DNA from: CAJCIW01 sp963833965 | Lineage (GTDB): Bacteria > Chlamydiota > Chlamydiia > Chlamydiales > Rhabdochlamydiaceae | Assembly: GCA_963833965.1 (NCBI GenBank) | Contig: CAWHZZ010000001.1 | Span: 682,001-746,000 of the forward strand | Direction of reading: 5' to 3' | Length of the DNA stretch: 64,000 bases | In this document: positions 41,589 through 50,393 of the stretch, in pieces | How the letters are laid out: each line of letters starts with the position of its first letter | How positions within the stretch are numbered: position 1 is the stretch's first letter | Translations under genes and position numbers: made by a program | The notes under the pieces: model-generated | What the model saw: the letters and a program-made list of their open reading frames with translations, nothing else | What the model was told of the DNA's origin: nothing | Database searches by the model: none

Positions 41589-44558
41589 ATGTTTGGATTC
41601 TTAAAAAAACTTTTTGGCACTGCCCAAGGGCGCTTACTGAAAAAATACGGAAGGATTGTCGCCGAAGTCAATCGCTTTGAAGAGAAATTCCAATCTCTTT
41701 CTGAAGAAGAACTGCGCAATAAAACGATCGAATTCCGCGAGCGTCTTGACAAAGGTGAGCCCTTAGACCAGCTTCTTCCAGAGGCCTACGCCGTCGTTAA
41801 AAATGCCTGCCGCCGTCTATGCGGAACAGACGTCCATGTTTCCGGCTACGACCAAAAGTGGGACATGGTGCCCTACGATGTGCAGATCCTCGGCGGGATT
41901 GCGATGCACTATGGAGCGATCGCCGAGATGCAGACCGGCGAGGGCAAGACACTCACGGCTGCGATGCCGCTCTACCTCAATGCGCTCACCAAAAAACCCG
42001 TCCATCTCGTCACAGTGAACGACTATCTCGTTCAGCGGGACTGCGAATGGGTCGGCGCGATTTTCCGCATGCTCGGGCTCACCGTCAATGCCTTGACGAA
42101 CGGGACGCCGCACCATTTGCGCAAATCGGTGTATGAGGCCGACATCCTCTATGGAACAGCCTCTGAATTCGGCTTTGATTACTTGCGCGACAATTCGATG
42201 GCCCAAAGCAAAGAAGACCAGTGCCAGCGCGGCCACTATTTCGCCATCGTTGACGAGATCGATTCGACCCTCATCGACGAAGCGCGCACTCCTCTCATTA
42301 TCTCAGGCCCCTCCGGCGCTTCGCGGCAAATGTACGATGAACTCAAAGACGACGTCGGCAACCTCGTCCGCCATCAGCGCGACCTCTGTAACAAACTCGC
42401 CACCGAGGGCCGCAAAGTTTTAGAAAAGTTGGGAAGCCTCGACGAAACTCCAGAGCAAAGAACGCTGAACAAAGAGCAAGAAGCGGAAGAAAAAGAAGCG
42501 CTGCGCAAACTCTGGCTCGTCGGCAAAGGAACTCCGTACAACAAGATCTTAAAGCGCGTCCGCGAAAATCCCATCTTAAGGGCCCAAATCGAAAAGTGGG
42601 ACATCTATTTTTATGGCGATCCGAACAAAGAGGAACGGGCGAAAGTTCTTTCCGAATTGTTTATCATCGTCGACGAGCGCGCCAATGAATTCGAACTGAC
42701 CGACAAAGGGATCCATCGCTGGGTGGAAGACCACAAGACAAAGGTCTCTTCCGACGACTTCGTCATGCTCGATTTAGGATATGAGTATGCGAAAATCGAT
42801 CAAAACCCAGAGTTTTCCGAAGCGGAAAAGCTCCAACAGAAAGTCATCTTACGAGAAGAAGATTCTCGGCGCAAAGAACGCGCCCATAATTTAAGGCAAC
42901 TCCTCCGCGCCCATCTGATGATGGAAAAAGATGTCGATTACATCATCGCGGAAGAAAAGATCGTCATCATCGATGAGAACACCGGCCGGCCGCAACCAGG
43001 GCGCCGCTTCTCCGACGGGCTCCATCAAGCGATCGAAGCGAAAGAGGGCGTGACGATCCAAGGCGAAACGCAGACTTATGCGACGATCACTTTGCAAAAC
43101 TACTTCCGCATGTACACCAAGCTTGCCGGCATGACAGGCACAGCGATGACGGAGGCCAACGAGTTCAAGGAGATCTACAAGCTCGAAGTTATCGCCATCC
43201 CGACACATCGCAAAGGACAGCGCAAAGACGATGACGACGAGATTTACATGACCGAGCGCGAAAAGTACAACGCGATCATCAAAGACATCCAGCAAGTCCA
43301 TGGAAAAGGCCGCCCGATCCTCATCGGGACCGAGTCTGTGGAGGTTTCCGAAAAACTCTCGCGCATTTTAAAACAGAATAAACTCGAGCACACCGTCCTC
43401 AACGCAAAAAATCACGCCCATGAGGCGGAGATCATCGCCGAAGCTGGAATTCTGGGCGCCATCACTGTCGCGACGAACATGGCAGGGCGCGGAACAGATA
43501 TTAAATTAAAGCAAGGCATCGCCGACCTCGGCGGACTGCATGTCATTGGAACGACCCGCCATCAATCGCGCCGCATCGACAGACAGCTGCGCGGCCGCTG
43601 CGCCCGCCAAGGCGATCCAGGATCCTCCAAATTCTATGTCTCTTTTGAAGATTCCTTGATGCGGCTTTTCACCTCGCCGCGGATCACGACATTCCTCCAG
43701 CGTTTCCGGCCGCCAGAGGGCGAAGCGATCTCGGCCAAAGTATTGAACAAATCGATCGAGACCGCTCAAAAACGGGTCGAACAACGCAACTACACCATCC
43801 GCAAGCACACGCTCGAATACGACGATGTGATGAACAAACAGCGAGCAGAGGTTTACTCTTTCCGCAATGAAGTGCTACACATTGAGGACACCCTATCTCT
43901 TGCCCGCGAAATCTTAGAAGGACTTTGCATCCGCATGAGCCACCAATTTTTCACTTCCCGCAGCGTCGAAGGAGGATGGAATCCCGAAGGCTACCGCGAA
44001 TGGCTACTCACCCATTTCCCCTTGTCATTCGACGCCAAGGAATTCGATGACGATTACCTTAAGCTCGAAGATATCGAACAGCTCGCCTCCAGCAAAGTCG
44101 TCACCGCATTCACTCAGAAGCTTTCCCACGAGGCAGAAAAAATTGCGCAAGTGCAAGCGCATCTCGCCAATCAGCCCCAGGCCAAGCTCAACCCTGAAGA
44201 AATTCTCCGCGAAGTCATCCGCAGTTTGCTCATTCGCAACATCGACCGCATCTGGCAAGAACATCTGCTGCATATCGATCATTTGCGCACCGAGGTCCAC
44301 CTCCGCTCCGTCGGCCAAAAAGACCCTCTTCTCGAATTCAAACATGAGGCGTTCACCCTTTTCGAATCCCTCACCCTGCGCATTAAGCAGGAAATCGCCC
44401 ATGCTCTCTTCAAATTCGAGATGGTCCTGCCGGAACCGCCTGAGCAAAAGCCGCGCATCCAGCCTCGCCGCCGCCACCCGCTGATCGACCTCTCGCTGAT
44501 GCCAGAGCTGGAAAAGATTGAGAAGGAAGACGACTCCGAGGAGCCAATCATAACGTGA
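41589..44558 (+). CDS. secA: Preprotein translocase ATPase SecA
   Basis: A 989-aa motor of Sec export. Seen: MQTGEGKTLTAAMPL (Walker A, 114-128), VHLVTVNDYLVQRD, DYLRDNSM, FAIVDEIDSTLIDEARTPLI (DEAD-like box), VATNMAGRGTDIKL, RRIDRQLRGRCARQGDPGSS and RNYTIRKHTLEYDDVMNKQR. The C terminus ends EEPIIT and lacks the usual zinc-binding SEC-C motif. AGGGA lies about 7 nt before the ATG. C. trachomatis secA CT701 also follows psd (CT699). It should supply the export of the many signal-peptide proteins in this window. Confidence 0.97.
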   Translation: MFGFLKKLFGTAQGRLLKKYGRIVAEVNRFEEKFQSLSEEELRNKTIEFRERLDKGEPLDQLLPEAYAVVKNACRRLCGTDVHVSGYDQKWDMVPYDVQILGGIAMHYGAIAEMQTGEGKTLTAAMPLYLNALTKKPVHLVTVNDYLVQRDCEWVGAIFRMLGLTVNALTNGTPHHLRKSVYEADILYGTASEFGFDYLRDNSMAQSKEDQCQRGHYFAIVDEIDSTLIDEARTPLIISGPSGASRQMYDELKDDVGNLVRHQRDLCNKLATEGRKVLEKLGSLDETPEQRTLNKEQEAEEKEALRKLWLVGKGTPYNKILKRVRENPILRAQIEKWDIYFYGDPNKEERAKVLSELFIIVDERANEFELTDKGIHRWVEDHKTKVSSDDFVMLDLGYEYAKIDQNPEFSEAEKLQQKVILREEDSRRKERAHNLRQLLRAHLMMEKDVDYIIAEEKIVIIDENTGRPQPGRRFSDGLHQAIEAKEGVTIQGETQTYATITLQNYFRMYTKLAGMTGTAMTEANEFKEIYKLEVIAIPTHRKGQRKDDDDEIYMTEREKYNAIIKDIQQVHGKGRPILIGTESVEVSEKLSRILKQNKLEHTVLNAKNHAHEAEIIAEAGILGAITVATNMAGRGTDIKLKQGIADLGGLHVIGTTRHQSRRIDRQLRGRCARQGDPGSSKFYVSFEDSLMRLFTSPRITTFLQRFRPPEGEAISAKVLNKSIETAQKRVEQRNYTIRKHTLEYDDVMNKQRAEVYSFRNEVLHIEDTLSLAREILEGLCIRMSHQFFTSRSVEGGWNPEGYREWLLTHFPLSFDAKEFDDDYLKLEDIEQLASSKVVTAFTQKLSHEAEKIAQVQAHLANQPQAKLNPEEILREVIRSLLIRNIDRIWQEHLLHIDHLRTEVHLRSVGQKDPLLEFKHEAFTLFESLTLRIKQEIAHALFKFEMVLPEPPEQKPRIQPRRRHPLIDLSLMPELEKIEKEDDSEEPIIT

Positions 44559-44568
44559 GGAAACGGAT

Positions 44569-45255
44569 ATGGCAACGACATCGACATCACTGCAAGCCGC
44601 ATTCTCCAAAGTCTCCAACCAGGACAAAATGGACTACGACCATTTCTTCGAATACACGGACAATGCCAACATTTCGAGCTATTCTAGAGGGGGATCTTTA
44701 ACCACCCTTACCGAGCTCGCCGAAAAGACCTGGTACGTTACCCAAATGGTCAATCCATTGAAAGAGGAAAGGTTTTTGATGGGTGGCACAGTTCCTATGA
44801 TGCAATGGGATTTAGACCATCTATCTGAGATTAAAGGGCGCCTTGCCAAAGCAATCGAATGCAAACGCGAGTATTACGACAATCATCTCTTCGGGATCGC
44901 TACGAAATATGTCTTAAAACTTTTCCGCATGTGGCATGACGGCGATACTGCCGACATTCAATGCGCAGAAGACTTTTTGATCAGGTATGATTCCCGCATG
45001 GCGATGGAAAAAGATGCTCAAGGAAATTATCGCACGCGAAGCTATTTTTTTGGAGGCTGGACGCTCGTCAATCCTTTATCTCCCATCCGACTGCCTTCGC
45101 CTTCCGCAGAGTGGGTGCGCCAAAACCTAAATGTCAGCCGTTTTCATAACTACAATCCCAAGCGCGCAATCACAGCTGCAATAGACTTTCACTATAGCCG
45201 TCTAGACCCGCGCAACCCTAAGGTTGTCATTCGCTCAATTGCGCAAAGCGCTTGA
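44569..45255 (+). CDS. Hypothetical protein downstream of secA
   Basis: A 228-aa protein that I do not recognise. Its N terminus is Thr/Ser-rich (MATTSTSLQAAFSKVSNQ) without a Sec signal. The body is rich in aromatic residues (MQWDLDHLSEI, YYDNHLFGIATKYVL, SYFFGGWTLVNPL) and looks like one globular mixed domain; Tyr, Trp and His are frequent. It begins 10 nt after the secA stop with a GAGGA site, so it may share the secA transcript. The Ser/Thr-rich start recalls type III secretion signals, but this is inference. Confidence 0.7.
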   Translation: MATTSTSLQAAFSKVSNQDKMDYDHFFEYTDNANISSYSRGGSLTTLTELAEKTWYVTQMVNPLKEERFLMGGTVPMMQWDLDHLSEIKGRLAKAIECKREYYDNHLFGIATKYVLKLFRMWHDGDTADIQCAEDFLIRYDSRMAMEKDAQGNYRTRSYFFGGWTLVNPLSPIRLPSPSAEWVRQNLNVSRFHNYNPKRAITAAIDFHYSRLDPRNPKVVIRSIAQSA

Positions 45256-45290
45256 GGATTTTTTCCCGCTCTTCAAGACTCTTGTATTTA

Positions 45291-46112
45291 CTAATCCACT
45301 TGAGTCAGCTTATGAAGAGTGAGCGCCACGAAATCCTTATCTTCAAAGGCGTCTCTAATGGCCTCTCGCTCCCTTCGATATTTCTCGATCACTTCATCTT
45401 GGCCGTCCGAAAAAGAGGCGAAGATGGGCAATGACAACTTCTCAAGAGTGGCTTTACCGCTATGGGGCTTATCGCTGAAACTGAATGTTAACGCGTTGGT
45501 GATCCTTTCCTGCGCCTCGCTGGAGCAATATTTCCACTGAAAGCAGAAAGAGTTCTTCATTCCATAGCCTAAGACAAGGCCCAAAAGACCAGAATGGTCA
45601 AAGACTTTGCTCCAAAATTCCGACCCTTGCTCTAGCTTTAACGATTCATCCAAGGCGTCAAAATCAAGCCCGGTCTCTTTTTTGAAAATATTGTAATTTT
45701 CCTGAAGGACAAGGGCGACCTTTGTCAGATCGGCAAAATAGATAGTCTCAACATCTGCATCCGCCCTTTTAAAGAAAGCGAAACGTTGAAGAGGATATTT
45801 CGAATTGGCCTTTTCCCAATTTTCCCAGTTTTCGATCAGATGGTAATTTTCTGGAGTAATGCGATTTTTATCTGACCCTTTATCACTTGCTCCACTTTCA
45901 AGCGGGATCATCGTCATCGGCTTGCTGCCGCACAAGGTATAAATGCCTTGATGCTGAAGCATCACACCCCGGAAAAACGGGTCCATCCACGTTTTTTCTT
46001 GAGGGGATAATTTCATGTCGGCTTTTTTGGAAGAAGCCAAAGTGCAAAAGAAACCAAAAGCAGCAGCTAAAACCAGTAGGCATGATCCTATGCCTTTCCA
46101 AACTTTTTTCAT
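45291..46112 (-). CDS. Hypothetical protein with N-terminal signal/anchor
   Basis: 273 aa from the ATG at 46112, preferred to 46151 because AAGGGG lies about 8 nt upstream and the gene then follows its upstream neighbour by 10 nt. Residues about 5-25 (WKGIGSCLLVLAAAFGFFCTLA) are a signal peptide or anchor, with Cys at two places that could act as a weak lipobox. The rest is charged and mixed alpha/beta (NWENWEKANSKYPLQRFAFF, FKKETGLDFDALDESLKLE). No family recognised. It is in an operon with the zinc-ribbon protein upstream. Confidence 0.7.
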   Translation of the reverse strand: MKKVWKGIGSCLLVLAAAFGFFCTLASSKKADMKLSPQEKTWMDPFFRGVMLQHQGIYTLCGSKPMTMIPLESGASDKGSDKNRITPENYHLIENWENWEKANSKYPLQRFAFFKRADADVETIYFADLTKVALVLQENYNIFKKETGLDFDALDESLKLEQGSEFWSKVFDHSGLLGLVLGYGMKNSFCFQWKYCSSEAQERITNALTFSFSDKPHSGKATLEKLSLPIFASFSDGQDEVIEKYRREREAIRDAFEDKDFVALTLHKLTQVD

Positions 46113-46122
46113 CGGAGTCCCC

Positions 46123-46677
46123 TTAAAGTGTGTTGACCTTTTTAAAACCAAAATAAAAAAGCGGCAAAGCAGCTAGACAATAGATGTACCAATGACTGCT
46201 GTCCCATTCCAACCTTAAAAAACCTCCGTCGGAAAAAAAGAACTGCAGCAGACCCAACATGAGAAGATTTGCCGCAATGGAAAGAAAGAGAATCGGCCAG
46301 AAGCCATTTCTGCTTTCTTGAGCGTTTGCATCGGCGTTGGCATCTGCTGGGATGACTGGCGCCCCTAAGGAAGGGGAGGATGAATTGAAGCGTTTTTCTA
46401 CCATTGGGTCCTTGGGAGTTTGAGTGCTTTGAAAGGAAAAAGTTTGTTGCTGTTGTATCGGTTGACGAGGAAGGCTGCTATTTTTAGCGTAAGGGGGCGT
46501 GTAAAGCGCCGTCAGGCTGTCTTGAATGGACTGATGGGACTCTTTGACGGCCGCTTCTTTTAAATTCACCGCGCAATAAGGACAAGTTTCCGCCTCTACA
46601 GGAATCCTGCCATCACAGTTTGAACACATTTTTTGGCGATCTTTAGATTGCATAGCGACACACATTGTTAAGGCCAT
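46123..46677 (-). CDS. Zinc-ribbon membrane protein
   Basis: A 184-aa protein. Residues about 18-36 form a zinc ribbon CSNCDGRIPVEAETCPYC (CxxC-x10-CxxC). A Gln/Ser/Pro-rich linker follows (about 60-125), then two membrane segments at about 128-145 (WPILFLSIAANLLMLGLLQFF) and 162-180 (WYIYCLAALPLFYFGF). The start is uncertain: in-frame ATGs at 46677, 46665 and 46653 all lack a good ribosome-binding site. Proteins of this build are often found as sensors or assembly factors, but no function can be given. It precedes the hypothetical gene at 45291-46112 by 10 nt. Confidence 0.7.
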   Translation of the reverse strand: MALTMCVAMQSKDRQKMCSNCDGRIPVEAETCPYCAVNLKEAAVKESHQSIQDSLTALYTPPYAKNSSLPRQPIQQQQTFSFQSTQTPKDPMVEKRFNSSSPSLGAPVIPADANADANAQESRNGFWPILFLSIAANLLMLGLLQFFFSDGGFLRLEWDSSHWYIYCLAALPLFYFGFKKVNTL

Positions 46678-46727
46678 CTTGGCACAGGGCTTTCTAAATT
46701 TCTATCTTTTTAAAATCCCGGGAATTT

Positions 46728-47651
46728 TTAGTATACTTTGATTTCTTTAGCCGTCCAACAAGGAACGCTGCCGCTGCCGTAACCATAACCGATTTGTCGA
46801 ACAATATGGATGCCTTCATCCTGAGAATATCCTCCAATGGTTAGAGGATAATCCCCAAATTCGATGCGGGCCGTATCAGAGGTGGATGTTGTTGTGAATT
46901 CAGGTTGGTTGGAATCCGGGCATTTTCCTGTGTTTAAAATTTTCACCACATTAAATAGACTTCTCACACTTAAACGAGGCATCTCAAAGCGATGCTTTTG
47001 AAAAAGCTCTTGTTGTTCATGAAACCAGAGCATTCGACTTTGCTTGGGGACTTCACTTCTCATAAAAGAAATGTTGACCTTTGTCGCTTTGAAACTGCAT
47101 TGCTGAAAAACTTCCTTGTAACCTCTTAAGACAGGGCCTTTCACGTTTTTTTTAAGGGTAAATTTACTTGAGGAAAGAATCTTGATATTTTTGAGTGAAT
47201 AAGGGACCAATAAATCAACCTTGTCTTTACCGTTCATTTGAAAATCCCCATTTTTTAGTAGTTTTTCTTCGAGGCAATAACTATATTTTCTTTTAAAAAA
47301 ACGGGGCTCGACGATGATCAGAAAAGTTTGATAGATTTTCTTATTCGATTCATAGGGATCATTCTCGAATAAGCGATTGAAATCTTCTTCAGAGATTTTT
47401 GGAACTTCCCCAACAAATTCGCCTAAACAGGAAATGTCCCGACCGCTGAGAGTGATAGGATAAAGAATTTTAAAGTCCTTTTTGTAATCCCGGTTTTGTC
47501 CATCGACTGCAGGGATTTTCTTATTTTCAAATTGGTTCTGCCAGATGCTAGAATGCTGCATGGCTAGGTGCCACGATTTGCTGACCTGTCCGGAGTAACC
47601 CACTTCACGCAAATTAAGAAATTGGCCAATTTTTACTAAGGGATTAACCAT
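46728..47651 (-). CDS. F-box-like protein, putative host-directed effector
   Basis: A 307-aa protein; AGGAG lies 7 nt before the ATG at 47651. The first 45 residues resemble the second half of an F-box: VKIGQFLNLREVGYSGQVSK, then SWHLAMQHSSIWQNQFE, matching ...fLxxxdvxxxgxVsKxWxxlxxxxxlWxxxf. The rest is a Lys- and Phe-rich region with beta character. The end (TTSTSDTARIEFG, LTIGGYSQDEG, YGYGSGSVPCW) resembles the Gly-rich tail of the F-box protein at 20928. No Sec signal. Direction to the host ubiquitin system is inferred from the domain. Confidence 0.65.
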   Translation of the reverse strand: MVNPLVKIGQFLNLREVGYSGQVSKSWHLAMQHSSIWQNQFENKKIPAVDGQNRDYKKDFKILYPITLSGRDISCLGEFVGEVPKISEEDFNRLFENDPYESNKKIYQTFLIIVEPRFFKRKYSYCLEEKLLKNGDFQMNGKDKVDLLVPYSLKNIKILSSSKFTLKKNVKGPVLRGYKEVFQQCSFKATKVNISFMRSEVPKQSRMLWFHEQQELFQKHRFEMPRLSVRSLFNVVKILNTGKCPDSNQPEFTTTSTSDTARIEFGDYPLTIGGYSQDEGIHIVRQIGYGYGSGSVPCWTAKEIKVY

Positions 47652-47783
47652 GGGCGGCTCCTACTATCAAAGCTATATAATTAATTTTTAAAGTCTTCAA
47701 AGACCATAGCACCATAGCACCTTTGCTCAAACGACGCCATCATTTTTACCTATTCACTCTTAATTACTTACAAAACAATCGCC

Positions 47784-47875
47784 GGCGTTGTTGCATAACG
47801 GAGGGATTTTGGGGTGAGGCTGCAACCAAAAAATTCTATTAATTAATTGACAAGCATCAATTACGCAACAACGCC
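47784..47875. mobile_element. 92-bp MITE with 15-bp inverted ends and 8-bp target duplication
   Basis: The ends GGCGTTGTTGCATAA (47784-47798) and TTACGCAACAACGCC (47861-47875) pair at 14 of 15 positions. The element is flanked on both sides by the same 8 bp, CAATCGCC (47776-47783 and 47876-47883), a perfect target-site duplication. There is no coding capacity. The GGnnnTGTTGCA end and the 8-bp duplication recall IS6-family elements, though IS5-group ends can look similar. The parent transposase is not in the window. It is the only recognisable content of the gene-free stretch 47652-48004, which is otherwise A/T-rich. Confidence 0.88.
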
Positions 47876-48004
47876 CAATCGCCTTAAATTATTAGTAACG
47901 CATTGACTATCAACCGCTTACAGAAAAAAAATAATACTATTTATATTTAATTAATGTTTAATTTGATATAATTCATATTAATTAACATAAAAAGAGGCGT
48001 TATT

Positions 48005-48856
48005 ATGAGTATTCAACTATGTCCAACTGAAGTGACAACACGAGTCATTGCAGAATCGGAGAACAAGGGCTTTCCTTTCGTCTGTAAAGCATGGAGCCTT
48101 ATTAAAGGACCCATTCTAACGCGATGGTGGGAGTCTGCTTTTCAAGGCCAAGGATTAAGTCAGAACATTATTAAAATAATTAAGGAAAAAGGCCTTTATT
48201 TGATCACTGATGGTGTTAAAAATCACCACATAAAATCATTGACGCAAGTGATGTGGAGAAAAGTAGGACTTACGTATGGAATACGAGTTCCATTTCTTGT
48301 GACGCCGACTGATTTTTATCAATTACAAGATCAAATTTCTGAAACTGAAGAATTCAAGAGCGTATGGCAGAATCGCCTCAGAACCACGCTTGCGACTGCC
48401 GGGATTAAAAATTTGCCGTCCGAAGATGCTCCGGTAAAAACAATTAGGAAATTTTTGCGTAATCTTGATTCACAATCAATCAATAGAATTCGGGAGATTG
48501 ATTTGTCTGGACTCTCTTTAAATTATTTCCCTGAAGAAATTTTAATTTTTAAAAACCTTCAGGTTCTTGATTTAAAGAACAACAATTTGCGAAGTATAGA
48601 AAATCTTCATCGCTTGCGTGATTTACAAACTCTAGACCTTGCTAATAATGAAATTGAATCTCTTCCAAAACTGCCTAAGTCATTGACTGCTCTATATTTA
48701 AAGAACAATGACCTTAAAACGATAAATATTGACATCCCTTCTTTAGAATACATCGATTTCGATGATAACCCATTAGAAAATGAGCCAATCATTGCTGATT
48801 GTAGGGCAAAAGAGCTCTTAAAGAATAGTAGTGACGAAGATCTGGTCCTTTTCTAA
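48005..48856 (+). CDS. F-box-like / leucine-rich repeat protein
   Basis: A 283-aa protein without a Sec signal; AGAGG lies before the ATG. The N terminus (LCPTEVTTRVIAESENKGFP, FVCKAWSLIKGPILTRWW) looks like a compact F-box (LPxEv...VCkxW). Residues about 155-265 hold five leucine-rich repeats: IREIDLSGLSLNYFPEEI, LQVLDLKNNNLRSIENL, LQTLDLANNEIESLPKL, LTALYLKNNDLKTINID and LEYIDFDDNPLENEP. F-box plus LRR is the classic build of eukaryotic SCF substrate receptors and is known in chlamydiae of amoebae and in Legionella. A terminator hairpin follows at 48873. It is divergent from the F-box gene at 46728, with the MITE between them. Confidence 0.8.
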   Translation: MSIQLCPTEVTTRVIAESENKGFPFVCKAWSLIKGPILTRWWESAFQGQGLSQNIIKIIKEKGLYLITDGVKNHHIKSLTQVMWRKVGLTYGIRVPFLVTPTDFYQLQDQISETEEFKSVWQNRLRTTLATAGIKNLPSEDAPVKTIRKFLRNLDSQSINRIREIDLSGLSLNYFPEEILIFKNLQVLDLKNNNLRSIENLHRLRDLQTLDLANNEIESLPKLPKSLTALYLKNNDLKTINIDIPSLEYIDFDDNPLENEPIIADCRAKELLKNSSDEDLVLF

Positions 48857-48872
48857 TCCTTCTATAAAGTAA

Positions 48873-48898
48873 CCCGGTCCTGTCCTTAAAGGGCCGGG
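48873..48898 (+). terminator. Terminator-like hairpin after the LRR gene
   Basis: CCCGGTCC pairs with GGGCCGGG (8 bp, one G-T pair) around a 10-nt loop, then GATTTTC. It lies 17 nt after the stop of the LRR gene and before the lpdA start region. Confidence 0.6.
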
Positions 48899-48989
48899 GA
48901 TTTTCATAGCCGTTCGACTCTAAAAAGACAATAGCTGCATTTGCAAAAATTGTGTATGCTTGATCATGTTTATTGAAAGGAGACTTTTC

Positions 48990-50393
48990 ATGGAAAGGCA
49001 AAAGTTTGATCTGGCTGTGATTGGATCTGGGCCGGGTGGCTATGTGGCAGCAATTAAAGGCGCTCAAGAAGGGCTAAAGGTCTGCCTGATTGAAAAGGGG
49101 CTTCTCGGCGGCACCTGCTTGAATGTCGGCTGCATCCCCACAAAAACGCTGCTAGCCAATGCCCAGGTCTTCCACAAAATCAACCATGCTGCAGAATACG
49201 GAATCAACATAGCTGGGCCCATCTCTTTTGATTACGCCAAAATGAAAACCCGAAAGGATGCCGTCGTTGAGAGAATGCGGAAAGGGCTGGAAATGCTCAT
49301 GGAGACGAATGGAATTACGGTTTTGCGCGGGCAAGCGGAATTCCTCTCGCCGCGGGAGCTTAAAGTCAAAGGCGAAAACAACGCGATTGTGTACGCTGAG
49401 AAAACGATCATCGCCTCTGGGTCTGAACCTCTCGACGTTCCTGCTTTCCCTTGCGACCACAAACGCATCTTTAATTCGACCTCGATTCTCGAATTGACCT
49501 CTCTTCCTAAAACACTGGCCATCATTGGAGGGGGTTATATCGGATGCGAGTTTGCCTCTTTGTTTTGCGACCTCGGCGTCAAGGTGATCGTATTAGAGGC
49601 CCTGCCATCCATTGTCATGCTGCAGGGGAAAAGCGTCGCTGAAACACTCACCCGCGCGTTTGCCAAAAAAGGGATCGATGTCCAGACCAATGTCATGGTC
49701 GAGGGAATCGATCAAACAGCGGTGGGCTTGAGCGTCCGACTCAAAGACAAGCCCCCCCTTGCTTGCGATATGGCGCTTGTTTCCGTAGGAAGAAAAATCG
49801 TTTCCTCTGGACTTAGCATCGAGAAAGCTGGCGTCTTTGTGAATGAAAAGGGGATGATCGCGGTCAACGAGAAAATGGAGACCAATGTCCCTGGCATCTA
49901 TGCAATCGGCGATGTCACCGGCAAATACATGCTGGCCCACGTCGCTTCCCATCAAGGGATCATTGCCGCCGCCAACGCCTCTGGGCAATCGGTCACAATG
50001 CATTACAACTCTGTCCCTGCGGTAATTTTTACCAATCCGGAAATTGCAACCGTCGGAATGACCCTCGAGCAGGCCCAAGAGGCCGGCTACCAAGCGGCCC
50101 TTGGCAAGTTCCCCTTCCAGGCCCTTGGCAAATCGGTCGCCTCGATCGAGACAGACGGCTTTGCTCAAATCATCATCGACCGCAAGACAGGGCAAATCCT
50201 CGGAGCCCAGGTCGTCGGCCATGAAGCGTCGACCCTTATCGCTGAAATGGGCCTTGCGATCGCAAATGAATTGACAGTCGAATGCGTTGCGGATACGATC
50301 CACGCTCATCCGACCGTTGCAGAAGCGTGGCTCGAGGCCGCCTTGCTCGCGAACGACACTCCGATCCATCTGCCTCCGAAAGTAAAAAAATGA
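48990..50393 (+). CDS. lpdA: Dihydrolipoamide dehydrogenase
   Basis: 467 aa from the ATG at 48990 (AAGGAGA, spacing 7; an ATG-less extension to 48960 is unlikely). It is the E3 flavoprotein of pyruvate and 2-oxoglutarate dehydrogenases. Seen: FAD loop VIGSGPGGYVAAIKGAQ (10-26), redox-active GGTCLNVGC (Cys43, Cys48), NAD loop IIGGGYIGCEFASLF, GIYAIGDVTGKYMLAHVASH, and the C-terminal IHAHPTVAEAW with the catalytic His-Glu. Its stop overlaps the lipA ATG by 4 nt. The lpdA-lipA pairing is also found in C. trachomatis (CT557-CT558). Confidence 0.97.
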   Translation: MERQKFDLAVIGSGPGGYVAAIKGAQEGLKVCLIEKGLLGGTCLNVGCIPTKTLLANAQVFHKINHAAEYGINIAGPISFDYAKMKTRKDAVVERMRKGLEMLMETNGITVLRGQAEFLSPRELKVKGENNAIVYAEKTIIASGSEPLDVPAFPCDHKRIFNSTSILELTSLPKTLAIIGGGYIGCEFASLFCDLGVKVIVLEALPSIVMLQGKSVAETLTRAFAKKGIDVQTNVMVEGIDQTAVGLSVRLKDKPPLACDMALVSVGRKIVSSGLSIEKAGVFVNEKGMIAVNEKMETNVPGIYAIGDVTGKYMLAHVASHQGIIAAANASGQSVTMHYNSVPAVIFTNPEIATVGMTLEQAQEAGYQAALGKFPFQALGKSVASIETDGFAQIIIDRKTGQILGAQVVGHEASTLIAEMGLAIANELTVECVADTIHAHPTVAEAWLEAALLANDTPIHLPPKVKK

